DNA from: Atriophallophorus winterbourni
Lineage: Eukaryota > Platyhelminthes > Trematoda > Plagiorchiida > Microphallidae
NCBI GenBank assembly: GCA_013407085.1
Contig: JACCGJ010000346.1
Span: 1 to 64,000, forward strand
Length of the DNA: 64,000 nucleotides
Direction: 5' to 3'
Position numbers and translations under genes: made by a program. Below, one piece after another: positions 24,901-34,600 of the stretch. How positions within the stretch are numbered: the stretch's first letter is position 1; each line of letters opens with the position of its first letter. The notes below the pieces were generated by a model. The model was not told the origin of the DNA and ran no database searches. It was given only the letters and a program-made list of their open reading frames with translations.

Positions 24901-27900
24901 TGTAATCGAGCAAATAAAACTGTTATTCACCGGCATCAGAAATTCTGCGCCCCACTTGAGCAGCTGCAATGCTCTGAACGACCACTTTCCATCCAAATTA
25001 TTTAGCAACTGTTTTCGTTTATGTTTTATCAGGTTTACAGACCAATGAGGATAAGCACATTCGGTCATTTATACCGCTTGGTAATCTAGACGTTACAGAC
25101 AAGTCCTAGTTGTCAGCCTGTTTATATGTCTCCCTAACTCACATTCTGCTTTCTGTTTTGCAGTTAGAAGTTTTCTGTTTTGGAGAGCCAGATCATGGAT
25201 GGGGATAGCATGATACCGTGTTTGTCAGAGAGAATCAGGCCACCAACCACCAATGCAAACATAAATCACACAAAACCTTAGGTGCAAAATTATTTATCTT
25301 CCTTTATATTTTAAATGCAATTCGACCATGAGACTTGCAAAAATACAAACGAAACAAAATGACGATTTTACACGGGTTAGAAACGTTAATCTATGCACGA
25401 GCAGCAACCAATTAGTTGAATTTTACTGTTTATTCTATTTCGGAATTATCGCAGTTTCCAAACTAATTTCAAACACTTTTTCATATTATAAGTGTTTCGT
25501 TAGATATCTTTGTCTAGGTGCGTACTAGTCATTCGACTATAAAGTTTTTAACCCAGAATTGCCGAATGTCGGCAACATCTGAATATCTCTGAATGGTTTG
25601 TGAGGTAATTGTTTAAATCAAGGAAAACTTCAGAATAGACGACACCATTTCTGCCCATTTTGAGGCTCTTATCTGGCTCTCACAAGGTTCAATACCCGAT
25701 CGCATATTATTTTAGCTGAAGCTGTTGATAAGGTGTCAAACCGTATTAGATCAAAATCTTTCATTTATTTTTCAATCATTTAAGGAGGAAAAATACACAT
25801 TTAAATATATTAAAATACTTTAATTGAATCGAATAATGACAGATTCACACTTCCCTAAACCGGGATACACTCCACTGTTCATCGTTATCATATACATACA
25901 ACTACTCAATACATATTAATTCATTGCTACTCAATTACTATAAGTAGTCACACTTCAAAATTTACCAGCATGCGAAATCCACCTCGTCGCCACCCAAGTG
26001 TATCCACTCATCCGGGAAGATGCGCAAGATTTCCTCGAACAAGGATAACAAAAATTCATACGTGTATCGTCTTGCAGGATTCATTGGTCCGTATTTCTTA
26101 CCACTGGTGAAACATTCCGTGAGCAATTCTGGATACCCACGTCCCCACGATTCTGCGTGTCCTGTATTTTGAATAAATGAATTTAGGATTGCTCTGAATT
26201 AATTGAAGAGATGCTGTCATTCAAAAAATAAATTGTGATTTTCTTGATAATAATATGTTTATAGATTTTTCTTATCTGAATGAGTGGGCATCATTTTTTT
26301 CTGGAATGATAAAATTCCAGATATTTTTTCTCATCAGACCGTTGCATAATTTCGGGCCACTCGAACGAGGAAACATAGATCTAATGCTTATGCATCACGG
26401 TTACAATCTTACGCTTCGGTTTAATTCCATGTTATAATAGTGTGTAGATTTAGTTTTCATTGAATATTCCAAAAATTAATAGCAGTTGGAAATTGAATCG
26501 TGCACTTGTTGACTAAAAGGCCCGCGTTTTTTCCAACCTTCATTCATTTGGCAGTGGCTCCGAAGTATAACGCGGCAAATGTGGCTCGACTTTCAATCAG
26601 ATGGTCTAGGTTGAAATCCTAACGCGGTTAAAAATCTCAGGAAATAAGCTTCACTTAAAGCCACATCAGTTTTAAAACGGCTAATAACCATGAACAAAAA
26701 AGGTCATTACCATGCAAACACACGCACCCCACAACCGGTTTTGTGCTGTTTACACTCATCAGCTAGAGATAGTAGGATCAGGATCCGCATGCGCTTGAAA
26801 CAGTGGAAGAATAGTGAACTAGTTTTGCTTGTACGCCACTGTTGGATAAGGTTGGTACGACCACCCTATTCAATCACATAAGCCAACACTCATGTAGACA
26901 TGGTTTTAGCCCATGACCATGAACGAAAAAGCTCATTTGCATGCATTTCCATCAAACACACGCACCCCACACCTGGTTTCGTCCTGTTTGCACTTATAAG
27001 ATAGGGACAGTAGGCTAACAAACATAGTTCGAAAAATTAACGGTAACAGCATACAACCACATCCATTGGGTGACATCATGTCGCCTGTACCGCTCCGTGC
27101 TAAAGAATCACAAGATAAGCATCGATATTATAGGGCCCAGGTGGTCTGGGAAGGAATGAATGGCTATGCTATTACCGAACTTTCCCAAATGTATTGCTGT
27201 AAATCACTATCGAATATCAAGCCGACATAGTCCAGGATGTTTAATCACTAAGTTGAATGCAACCAAAATGTCTTTCGGTGTACTTAGATGTTACCAAGTT
27301 TTCGCAAAATTAAAGTCTATCCGCGGTTGAATTTGTAGACTGCTGTTCGAATTAAAGGAATACTATTGATCTTTTCTGGTATTTATCATTGATGTTTTGT
27401 ACGTTTGAACGCCACATATCGAGAAATGCGTTAACCTGAATCGTGGTTCTTGTTGGCGATGATCACAGTTGCTCCTGAATTAAAATGACGCATTAAATGT
27501 GATACACACTGTAATTTTACATCCCTATTCTACATTAATCATATGAAGATAGTGAATTCAATTCCCACATACTTCAAAATATATGTTTTTTTTGAATTCA
27601 AGTGTTTGTAGATTGTGTAAATCCAGACATATTATATGACTTGAATTCGGTTCTCGCTACTGAGCAGTGTTCGCCTCAGCAATTCATTTTTAAGGTGACC
27701 TACAGATCCAGTACCCAATTTGATTGATTCAGTACCCAATATTTGATTATTGTAAAACATTAAAATGTTTTATGAAGCTTCGTTCGTAAGTTTTAACCCA
27801 TTCAAACGTATAATTTTCTTGTCATGAAATTAACTACAAGTTCGTTTAGCATGGCATTGACCTCGATCCACCAAAATTACGTCTAAACTACAGAATACAA

Positions 27901-30468
27901 GAGTAAGTTACTCGCAAAACAGTATAATAAACGATCTGATGCGCAGAAAACTACAACAGTAAACGATAAATATCCACCAGCAATTTCGTCCATCTTGTTG
28001 TGGTTTGTCGTTGGACATCACCCTATGCTGCCTGGCGTTCGTTGCTTCGTGAATGTTGAATCTTGCATTAAACGAAGGACGATTCTGGAAAAGCCTGCAC
28101 TTTGCCGACGAGTCAAGAAATTGCATTTGAAAATTTGTCAGATCCGAATATGGCCAGAAACTTCCTCAAGTTAAAACGTCCGCCAAAACGTTAAGATTTA
28201 CAAATGTATAGGATTAACATAATATTCATTAAACCGAACTTGTGGTGCCCAAGAATTTATGAAGGAACGCCCAGGCGATTGTTGCTGTGCAACAAGCTAA
28301 TGAATTTACATTAGCCCAATATTTGTAATTTCTCAGAATATTATGATGTCCTCCTTAAGCTGGCCACAAATGAAAAATTATTGTTTAACTATTTTTCAGT
28401 TCAGCTTTGCCTATTAAACCATCAACGGTACAATGCCACCTAGTGTTATCCGCTCAAACAACGCGTATAGTATTTTACAATCTTCGCAAAATCAAAATGG
28501 ATGTGGCGATATACGGATTTATTTCATATGTGTCATGTTATGCGTGCCCATCAATTTTGATGGAATGGGAGCTCTGTATTCTCGTGTTAGATTTTCATAC
28601 CATCTATTATTGAACTGCGGTTCGACTATCACAAAGCAAGGATCACTGAATCTAATATTGCTGCCTGCTGGGTGGAGTATAGTGATGTATAAGTGCTTGA
28701 AATCTAATCAACAGCAAGTTAACACAATAGAGCGAGTTGTTTTGACAGTGCACGCATCGTCTGCTGTTTCATCAGAACACAGATTTCGCGATGTTTGCCG
28801 TTGATTATTTCGCGCCCAAAACCCTGGTTTTAAATTACGTAATCACAGTGTCTCGTTATTGCTCAATTCACCAACAGGCTCTTGGAGGTTTTTCGAGATT
28901 ATTTTTGGATAACTTTGTTATATTACACTTTCGGTACATTGACGTCCAATAAGATATAGTGTTCATATTTGTATCTTCATTTTCATAGGAAAATATGGCA
29001 TTTAATTAATAGCTATTCACATTCGTCGTAATAAAGCGTGACAGTTTAAAAACGTTTCATATTTGACAAAAACCTTTATCCGAAAATCTAGGTTAAAATA
29101 AAATTGAATTTACGGAAGGTACACTTCCGTTAGTAGACCGTCTCGCGTAAATAATCAATGGTGAGATCCGAACTACTGTTTATCGTCAGCTAATCTCCTC
29201 GGAATCGGCTTTGAGGTACACCTTTGCACATCCTGTTAAAGTAGTTAAATCAGTTCCAAAGACGCTATTCTACTTGGTTTAGGATCTATGTACTAAATCT
29301 GAAGCATGTAGGTTGTGAACTCGCCGCACATTTATGGATAGTATGCAGTATGCAACAGCCTCGACAATTATCAAATTAAAGGAATACTGAATATGGAACT
29401 TCAGCGTGAGCTCGAATGCATCACATTACCCGTAGAATTTCATTTCAACATGGTATTACCTTAGCAAAACAGAACATATCTACGAGCATTTTTCAATTAG
29501 CCTCTACTTCATGGTTTTCATTCCTATCATTGTTTTAACGCATCATTGCTCAACTTTAACGATAAACACATATATGTTCTTCTCACCTGGTGTATCAAAT
29601 TCAACCATCACTCGTATTCCGCGTCTTCGAGAATAGTCCAAGATTTCCAGAATATCGTTCCTTGTATAGACAAACAACAGAGGGTCATATGCTCCCTGCA
29701 TACAAGAGATGAATCTGTTAATTGGAGGATACCTTCGTAGATAAAGCCGGAAAGCGGCTTGATTTGTAAGGGAACGATTCTGTGTCGACAATATGCCAGT
29801 GAAGGACATTCATTTTCACCATCGCCATTGCATCCTGGTGGCATTGAACGTATGCAACGAACTTACGATAAAAGTTTTGATAGCAGATGGTGGTAGAAAA
29901 TGTCGAGAAGTGTCGATAAGAAAACCTCTATGCAGAAACCGCGGTTGGTCAACAATCAATTGTTTCGCAATAACCAGCTTCAGTAGTCATACATTCTTTC
30001 AACTTACCTCATTGCTAGTTGTTCGGTGTAGTAGTTGAGCAAGCGTTTCTAAACCATGCATTGCGCCCCACACTTGCACAGCATGAAGCTTGATCGGCTC
30101 GCCAGGTTCTACAATGATCGAATCTGAGATAGTTCAGATGGAATTTGCTCAGAATTACAGCTTTCGTTCATTTCTCGTGTTGGCCATAAAATCGCCCGCG
30201 TTTCATCACAAGGTTCATTCAACTCAATTTGCAAGGTGTTGACATACGAGTGTGGTGGGTTTTCGAGCAGAATCCTTGGTTGCGTTAGTTGAAGTCGTTC
30301 CGCAAATCGTTTAATTGCATCATCCAGAATAAAGCAACTTGTGTGTCGCTGAACAATGTTTAGGGGTAAAACGACCGAATAGTATTGTCCTTCACTTGCA
30401 TGTCTCATAGGTTTGGGAACGAGAGACCAACAATTTGTCAGCAGAGTAAGAAATATCAGTGTGAACAT
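3785..30468 (-). CDS. Beta-hexosaminidase (GH20), multi-exon gene with duplicated exon cassette
   Basis: Spliced from exons at 30468-30159, 30123-30008, 29977-29867, 29834-29733, 29695-29587, 26161-25966, one 7-10 cassette (b: 23109-22935, 20667-20493, 19118-19028, 18321-18220; or a: 13259-13085, 10811-10637, 9204-9114, 8354-8253) and 3971-3785. With one cassette this is 1674 nt, 557 residues, close to animal HEXA/HEXB. All junctions are GT-AG and phases agree. The product should remove terminal beta-GlcNAc/GalNAc in lysosome or secretions. It has a signal peptide ([15 protein letters not shown]), the GH20 arginine motif [17 protein letters not shown], the catalytic pair in [37 protein letters not shown] and AVAERLW. 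Odd points: VDT where human HEXA has VDD, Tyr after WYLN where HEXA has Arg, and the cassette occurs twice. Confidence 0.85.
3972..5834 (-). other. Hexosaminidase intron 10, 3' half
   Basis: No coding signal. Positions 4862-5100 carry a dispersed repeat (phrases GACCTTACCGCTAAACAG and CAGAAGCTTCGTCAGACC on the minus strand), seen again at 41340-41600. Confidence 0.5.
4862..5100 (+). repeat. Dispersed repeat E (other copy at 41340-41600, rearranged)
   Basis: The 4868-4945 part (TTTGACCTTACCGCTAAACA, then CTCGTGGGAAT) matches 41527-41592 on the same strand. The 4947-5100 part matches the reverse complement of 41345-41510. One copy has therefore had half of the unit inverted. A degraded piece may lie at 44770-44840. 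No coding capacity or terminal repeats seen. Confidence 0.6.
7061..7125 (+). repeat. Degenerate hammerhead motif, family B (copy at 17460-17524)
   Basis: CTGATGT, then CGGC AAACA GCCG as a perfect stem II, then GAAC CTGG TAGTGG. Compared with the intact family B motif at 7708-7749, A9 and the last A of GAAA are changed, so it is probably inactive. Identical in both duplicated blocks. Confidence 0.6.
7366..7398 (+). repeat. Degenerate hammerhead motif, family A (copy at 17765-17797)
   Basis: Stem II GTGC AAACA GCAC, GAAA and stem III CCGG are intact, but the catalytic CTGATGA has lost three bases (reads CCTGA). This is a decayed family A ribozyme. Confidence 0.6.
7571..8009. mobile_element. 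Ribozyme-bearing insertion with inverted arms and 14-bp target duplication
   Basis: A 439-bp insertion present in copy a and absent at the matching site of copy b. It is flanked by a perfect 14-bp direct repeat TGAAAGAATTATTG (7557-7570 and 8010-8023), which occurs once at 17956-17969. The insert has inverted arms: 7681-7750 and 7925-8005 are near reverse complements, each reading (outwards) a hammerhead followed by GTGGAGTGTAATTTCGGGGG. It has no open frame of note. It looks like a non-autonomous retrozyme- or Penelope-type unit; the replication machinery is not in the window. Confidence 0.75.
7708..7749 (-). ncRNA. Hammerhead ribozyme, type I, family B, core intact
   Basis: Minus strand, 5' to 3': CTCCAC (7749-7744), CTGATGA (7743-7737), stem II CGGC / loop AAACA / GCCA, GAAA (7723-7720), CCGG stem III, T, A (7714), then GTGGAG (7713-7708). 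Stem I (CTCCAC with GTGGAG) is six perfect pairs. The only flaw is a C-A mismatch at the base of stem II. Stem III (ACCGGT) is palindromic with no loop, as in hammerheads thought to work as dimers or in tandem transcripts. Predicted cleavage is between 7714 and 7713. Confidence 0.8.
8253..8354 (-). CDS. Hexosaminidase exon 10, copy a
   Basis: Completes Trp split from exon 9, then [12 protein letters not shown] and LDELRCRMV, ending in two bases of an Arg codon (phase 2). AVAERLW closes the GH20 barrel. The coding bases are identical to copy b; the acceptor differs slightly (TTGTAG versus TTTTAG). Confidence 0.88.
8985..9085 (+). repeat. Fragment of the family B ribozyme-bearing element
   Basis: Shares CACAGAATCAC, TGATTCTTGG(T)CAAG and GTGTTG(T/C)TCACATTCCC with 7620-7695 of the inserted element. 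It lies just downstream of hexosaminidase exon 9. In copy b (about 18920-18985) about 35 bp of it are missing. Confidence 0.55.
9114..9204 (-). CDS. Hexosaminidase exon 9, copy a
   Basis: Phase 1 in, phase 2 out; encodes [19 protein letters not shown] and [20 protein letters not shown] is the conserved GH20 strand carrying an active-site Trp and Glu. Coding bases identical to copy b. Confidence 0.9.
10637..10811 (-). CDS. Hexosaminidase exon 8, copy a
   Basis: Starts [13 protein letters not shown] after TTTATTTCAG; includes [13 protein letters not shown] and ends in FG plus one base before GTGAGT (phase 1). HVW and WYLN are GH20 active-site strands; Tyr and Asn of WYLN bind substrate in HEXA. 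Identical to copy b. Confidence 0.9.
11389..11430 (+). repeat. Near-intact hammerhead motif, family A (copy at 21244-21285)
   Basis: TTGATGA, stem II GTGC AAACA GCAC, GAAG, CCGGTC, with stem I CCCTA pairing TAGGG. Two core bases differ from consensus (C3 to T, last A of GAAA to G), so activity is doubtful. It is followed, as in other family A copies, by GATGGAAATACATGCAAATG. A further decayed motif lies at 11557-11610 (copy 21412-21465). Confidence 0.65.
12945..13036 (+). repeat. CR1-like 3' tail (copy at 22795-22890)
   Basis: Ends in TAAATCTTGAATCTTGAATC, a short tandem tail like those at the 3' ends of the CR1 copies at 34.86 and 36.56 kb. It is present in both duplicated blocks, so it predates the duplication. 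Confidence 0.5.
13085..13259 (-). CDS. Hexosaminidase exon 7, copy a
   Basis: One base completes the Trp of FACW, then [16 protein letters not shown] and ends [10 protein letters not shown] before GTATGT (phase 0). It differs from copy b at five bases, four of them synonymous; the fifth gives PVAW here versus PVVW in copy b. Human HEXA has VVW. Confidence 0.9.
15234..16233. other. Assembly gap, exactly 1000 N
   Basis: Unknown sequence between the two duplicated blocks. Two apparent open frames that span it (15160-16356 minus, 15225-16265 plus) are artefacts of the N run. Confidence 0.99.
18220..18321 (-). CDS. Hexosaminidase exon 10, copy b
   Basis: Same coding sequence as 8253-8354, with its own acceptor (TTTTAG) and donor (GTAAGT). 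It ends in phase 2, which is compatible both with exon 7 of copy a and with exon 11. Confidence 0.88.
19028..19118 (-). CDS. Hexosaminidase exon 9, copy b
   Basis: Identical in coding sequence to 9114-9204; encodes [10 protein letters not shown]. Splice sites intact. Confidence 0.9.
20493..20667 (-). CDS. Hexosaminidase exon 8, copy b
   Basis: Identical in coding sequence to 10637-10811; encodes HVWKEA and WYLNYISYG. Splice sites intact. Confidence 0.9.
22935..23109 (-). CDS. Hexosaminidase exon 7, copy b
   Basis: Encodes [16 protein letters not shown] and [13 protein letters not shown]. The Val matches the usual GH20 VVWQ(D/E)VFD better than the Ala of copy a. This is the copy next to exon 6 in transcript order. 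Confidence 0.9.
23405..24010 (-). mobile_element. 5'-truncated CR1 (family A) inserted in copy b only
   Basis: Absent from copy a at the matching site (13525-13545). Read on the minus strand it ends in TTAAAATTGAATTGAATTAA, the 3' tail type of the CR1 at 35.34 kb. It contains a CR1 RT C-terminal piece (23543-23857: [12 protein letters not shown]). A related fragment is at 56570-56880. Target duplication unclear. Confidence 0.75.
25966..26161 (-). CDS. Hexosaminidase exon 6 (catalytic Asp-Glu)
   Basis: Acceptor AAAATACAG; two bases complete Gly, then [15 protein letters not shown]. It includes [11 protein letters not shown], the GH20 signature with the catalytic Asp-Glu pair, and ends in the first two bases of Trp before GTAAAT (phase 2). 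Single copy: it lies just outside the duplicated block. Confidence 0.92.
26725..27010 (-). repeat. Two tandem 240-bp ribozyme-bearing units
   Basis: Family A hammerhead motifs at 26727-26768 and 26967-27008 are exactly 240 bp apart in the same orientation. Each is followed by GTGGGGTGCGTGTGTTTG and a stretch reading GGTNATG; the spacer holds CCACTGTT and GTTGGCTTATG phrases. Unit 1 has a damaged core (CTTATAA) but GAAA intact. Tandem hammerhead monomers of this size are the structure described for animal retrozymes. Confidence 0.65.
26727..26768 (-). ncRNA. Hammerhead-like motif, family A, tandem unit 2
   Basis: Minus strand: CTGATGA (26762-26756), stem II GTGT AAACA GCAC, AAAA (consensus GAAA), CCGG, T, T, then GTGGGG pairing partly with the upstream TCTCTAG. 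One core change (G12 to A). It is 240 bp from a second copy in the same orientation (unit 1 at 26967-27008), so the two form a tandem pair. Confidence 0.65.
29587..29695 (-). CDS. Hexosaminidase exon 5
   Basis: Acceptor TGTATGCAG; encodes [19 protein letters not shown] and [14 protein letters not shown] plus one base of Gly before GTGAGA (phase 1). EFDTPGH (His from exon 6) is a GH20 signature. The next intron is 3.4 kb, so this exon ends the micro-intron run. Confidence 0.92.
29733..29834 (-). CDS. Hexosaminidase exon 4
   Basis: 102 nt, phase 0-0, between introns of 32 and 37 nt. Encodes [17 protein letters not shown] and [24 protein letters not shown] is the conserved barrel strand; human HEXA has VDD where this has VDT. 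Confidence 0.9.
29867..29977 (-). CDS. Hexosaminidase exon 3
   Basis: 111 nt, phase 0-0, between introns of 30 and 32 nt. Encodes [19 protein letters not shown] then [18 protein letters not shown]. The Arg of [11 protein letters not shown] is the GH20 substrate-binding arginine. Confidence 0.9.
30008..30123 (-). CDS. Hexosaminidase exon 2
   Basis: Follows a 35-nt intron (30158-30124, GTAATT...CTCAG). The split codon makes Tyr of [12 protein letters not shown]; the exon continues [20 protein letters not shown], the conserved end of the N-terminal GH20b domain (VWGALRGLETFSQLV in human HEXA). Without this micro-intron the gene would look frameshifted. Confidence 0.9.
30159..30468 (-). CDS. Hexosaminidase exon 1, signal peptide and GH20b domain
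   Basis: Start chosen at [20 protein letters not shown], a typical signal peptide. An in-frame Met 18 codons upstream (30522) gives a polar extension and is less likely. The rest ([33 protein letters not shown]) aligns with the N-terminal hexosaminidase domain. Ends in phase 1. Confidence 0.85.
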
Positions 30469-31639
30469 GTTAAAATTCGTATTGATTAGACACTGTGAAC
30501 TTTTGTTTATATACACATACACGTATCGATTCGTTTGTGCACGCGGACGCTATACGGAATGGCAGTCATTGTCACGATGATGCGGATTGGAAGAGCTTCG
30601 TTATAAGTTGATCAATAATTTTCAGACACAGCCATATACCGCATCAGGATGTTATTTTAAACGTTGAAGTGTTGTGTATCCGAATATTTTCGCTGAACAT
30701 GGCTAGAACTTTTGTTTAGTTGAATAGAGAGTTCGAGATAAATGCGAAATAAGTCGTGTTAATTAGTCGGCAAATTTTAAGCCATCCTCGAAACTGGTTC
30801 TTGTTTCAAATCATCCGTATTTGCATGCAATTCTATCACACACAGCTCATGACCGGTTTGCTGCTTTGTGTACTCATCGGATATGGATCGACACGGCTTA
30901 AAACTGTGGAGAGATGGTAAACAATTTTCTGGTTAAAGTTTCAAAAGTTGTCAACACCGGAAATATTGTCCAGCGACTTTTCCTTCACTCTAATTGTGTA
31001 TATCCAAACTGGTTTATGCCGAATGCGAGCAAGTGGAGTAACGATTGTAATGGTCCTCATGCATGTAGTTAAACTGATTTAGTATGATAGACCTCCATTA
31101 AAACTTCTGCTGCCTAGTTGCCATATCTTCTTTCACCCCATAAAATAGAACACGTGTGCAGCAATGAAAGTGAACGAAAACAGGCTCATTGGGAAACGAA
31201 CCAACGGCTCATAGACCACAGTTTTCAGAAAAGATTCTAAAATCATCAAAAGAATAGGTTAAATTACTCGTCGGCGAAATCGGAGAAACAATTGACCAAC
31301 GTTAGATTCGCTATATTATTCAGATTTTCTTAATGAGCCTTGCGATCAGGACGATGTAGATGTATTGACGGCAGCGGTGCACGTCATTTTCTCATCAAGG
31401 TCGATCGGACGGCCCCAGATCGGCAAGGACCGGAAGTAAGCCATGTAGTAGGAATTCACATGATGACCCGAGAATTGGCGACAAGAGACCGGAAGTAGGT
31501 CGGCTAGCAAAACATTGTTCTATGACCTGAAATGTTTGGATAACAAACATGAAGTCGTCTGGTAATCTATTAGCAGTTGTGCGCATGATGCGGGTGCCTC
31601 AGCTTGACGAAATCTAAGTTCGGACAAAACGCGTTAACT
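30469..31639. other. Intergenic region upstream of hexosaminidase
   Basis: No gene seen. 30838-30960 (minus) is a decayed family A hammerhead repeat (CCGATGAGTACAC, CAAACCGGTC, then GATAGAATTGCATGCAAAT). No clear TATA box or initiator found. Confidence 0.4.
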
Positions 31640-34600
31640 CGGCTGTTTGTGTGAGCCATGGATGCCTCGTGTAGAAACCGAAACAGATGTTGTCTCTCAA
31701 ATTTACTCATCACTCTGGACAATTGGACAACATCTCTTGACCTAGGATACTCCTTTTATGCCTGCTATATTGTCATTTAGGGTATGTCTCTACTTCGTCG
31801 TGATCGCCTGACTCGAGGAGGTGGTGTTGCGCTTTACCACATTCAGAGATTGATCTGCCAAGAGATCACCGATGACGACTTACAACTGCAAGACACATTA
31901 TGGTGTTCGCTGGATGTAACAACAGAATAAAAATGCATAGTAAGTGTGATTTACCGTTCGCCCTCAGCCGACGAAGCCTACAATTCAGCATTGCTTGCAA
32001 ATATAGGCTTAGTAGCTACCAAATACCGTGGCAGACTTCTTCTGATCGGAGACTTCAATCTGCCCAACTTTAAGGAAAATTCATTTCATCCAGAAAAATC
32101 CTTAAATGCATTATGTATCAACAGTTGCTGGAAGAAATTCCACTCTACAGCCATATTTTTAACAATACCCGATTTCGTGATACTGAGACGACGCCTATCT
32201 TGGACTTAATACTGACAAATGAAGAGCACGTGATTGAAAGTCTCACTTATGAAGCTCCGTTAGGACTCAGTGACCACTTAGTTATTACGTTGGATTATAT
32301 TTGCCAGGCAATTAGACCAAGTGACATCAACAAGGTGATTATAAAAATTGACTTTCCACAACTTAAAACTACTCCTAAGAACGCCACAGACCAGGGTCTT
32401 AAATCCGACAACGTGCACATTCAGTGCCAGTGGATGATAAATGAACTTAAATTTTCCTTTGAAATGCATTCTCATCTTGTTCCAAAGGTGCAAAAAGGGG
32501 ATATACGTTTAAGCTGAGAAGCCGAACATGAATATGGTTGACTTTGCTAAATGCTGCATGGCGGGCTCATCGACATGATACCACTGTTGGGAGTTCGGAG
32601 ACATTTCGTTTGCTGAGAAATAAGGTGAACAAATTAATTCGTAATGACAAATGGAAGTATCAAAAACATTTATGCAACAAAATGGAATCAAACCCCAAAA
32701 TACTCTATCAGATCATTAATAACCGGTCTAGGGTGAAACAAGAGGGTGCCGATTGAACAACAGCCTCAGCATCGCAATCTGCTGAAATTCTAGCCGATTT
32801 CTTCTCTACTGTCTTCAGTCCACAAAACACCGTTACCTGTCCCTTAACTCCCGTAATCTCACCTGAAAACGTTCTGCAACATCTAACTATTACTTCGGAC
32901 AGAGTCCTCCACCCATTGCTAAATCTCAACATGAAATAATCTCCCGGAGCTGACGAAATTACCCCGATGATTTTAAAAACACTATGCCTATACTTTGTGT
33001 ACGCCCCTCACCTACTTGCCTAACCTCTCTTTAACAAAAAGTTTCGTTCCCTGTGATTGGAAGACTGGCATCATTACCCCCAACTACAAAAGAGGGAACC
33101 GTTCCGCAGTATCCAACTATCGCCCAGTAACACTACTACTGGTGATCTCTAAAGTGTTGGAGCGCCTCGTAGCAAACAGCGTCACAAAACGACTGGGAAA
33201 CAATTGCTTGCTCACAGTCGAACAACATGGCTTCAGAATTAGAAACTCTTGCATTTCAAACCTTCTGCTCACGCTCGATGACTGGACACAGGCTGTAGAC
33301 AAAAGTCTCACGATACACGCTTGTTATCTTGATATGTAAAATGCATTCGATCGTGTCAACCGCAGTCGAAATAATAGTATCGCTGAAAATTCGTGTACTC
33401 GAATAAAGCCATTTTTCTTCTTCTTCTTCTTCTAAAAAAATGGAGCAATGTGGCATCAAGTGTTCATTACTAGCCTGATTATCTCCGCGACCGTGTCATT
33501 CGAGTAAGGGTTGATGGTGCTTTACCACGGCCCATTGCAGTAACGAGGGATCAGTGCTTTGACCAATTCTTTTCCTGATCTACGTCAACGACTTACTTAA
33601 ACTTGTTCGCAGCAAGCTCTTGTTATTTGCGGATGACATCAAGCTGTGGACACAACCACGCACAACTAAAGATTGCGCACAGCTTCAGCTGGACCTCGAT
33701 GCCTTATAGGACTGGTCAGTTAGAAATGAACTCCTTTTCAATGTCATAAAATGCAAGGTATTGACTGTTGGAAGACATTTCGAGTTCTCTTACACCCTTG
33801 GTTCCCATATTCTTAAAGGCATTGACAAGGAGAAGGATTTGGGTGTGTGGGTGAGCAGCACTTTGAAACCGTCACATAACGCCAAAGCTGTCTATGAAAC
33901 GACGTCAAGAGTACTGCTTCTGCTAAAACGCGTGTTCGCGAGTTTCACGAAGCAAACTGTTCATCGAATAAATAATACGCACTTGATGCCAACCATGGAG
34001 TATGCGGTTCAGGCTTCGTCACCCTGGCTACAGAAGGACATAAGCCTTTTGCACAGAATGTGTAATCGGACCAACAAGCTCGTATGCAGTTTAAAGCACA
34101 AACAATACGAAGATCGTGTTACAAATCTCAATCTCTTCTATTCTCACTACCGCCGTCATATAGGTGATTTGATTCTTATGTTCAATATATTGCTTACCCC
34201 CAACCAGATCTCGTCTGTCAAATATACTGATCACACTAAACGATTGGACTATGTCGCTTACCTAAGGCTACACGGTTTACGCTTGTTATATTGATATATC
34301 AAAGGCTTTTGACAAGGTCAATCAAAGCGTGCTTCTGCAAAACCTAGCGCATTATGGAATAAGAGGTAACCTATTATCGTTGTTAACAGATTATCTGACC
34401 GATCGGCATGTGCGAGTTCGCATTGACGGTGTGCCACGAGCGTGGTACCTCAAGGTTCAGTACTCGGGCCTATTCTTTTCATGTTATACATCAATCATAT
34501 TACTGAAATAGTGCGTTGTAAGCTAGTTCTTTTTGCTGACGACATCAAAATATTGAAGCAAATCTGATCTACTGAAGTTTGTTTGATGCTACAACAGGAC

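Larger units (their letters stand above)
16234..25564. repeat. Tandem duplication, copy b
   Basis: See copy a (5835-15135). It begins abruptly at the gap edge, and its first 1.7 kb is indistinguishable from copy a. It lacks the 453-bp insertion of copy a and has its own CR1 3' fragment insertion at 23405-24010. Confidence 0.9.

Noticed and set aside
27430..27490. Exon-like segment on the minus strand between hexosaminidase exons 5 and 6 (AG...GT bounded)
   Set aside because: Exons 5 and 6 already join in phase to give the continuous GH20 motif EFDTPGH, and the segment shows no homology.
28433..28804. Open frame of 123 codons in intron 5
   Set aside because: No recognisable domain, no composition typical of the real exons, and it lies inside an intron with no matching splice evidence.
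30109..30160. Apparent frameshift in the hexosaminidase first exon
   Set aside because: A 35-nt GT-AG intron (30158-30124) restores both frame and homology, so no frameshift is needed.
33410..33440. TTC microsatellite as a possible regulatory element
   Set aside because: It sits in a broken CR1 next to an AATAAA-containing insert; simplest reading is a low-complexity tail.
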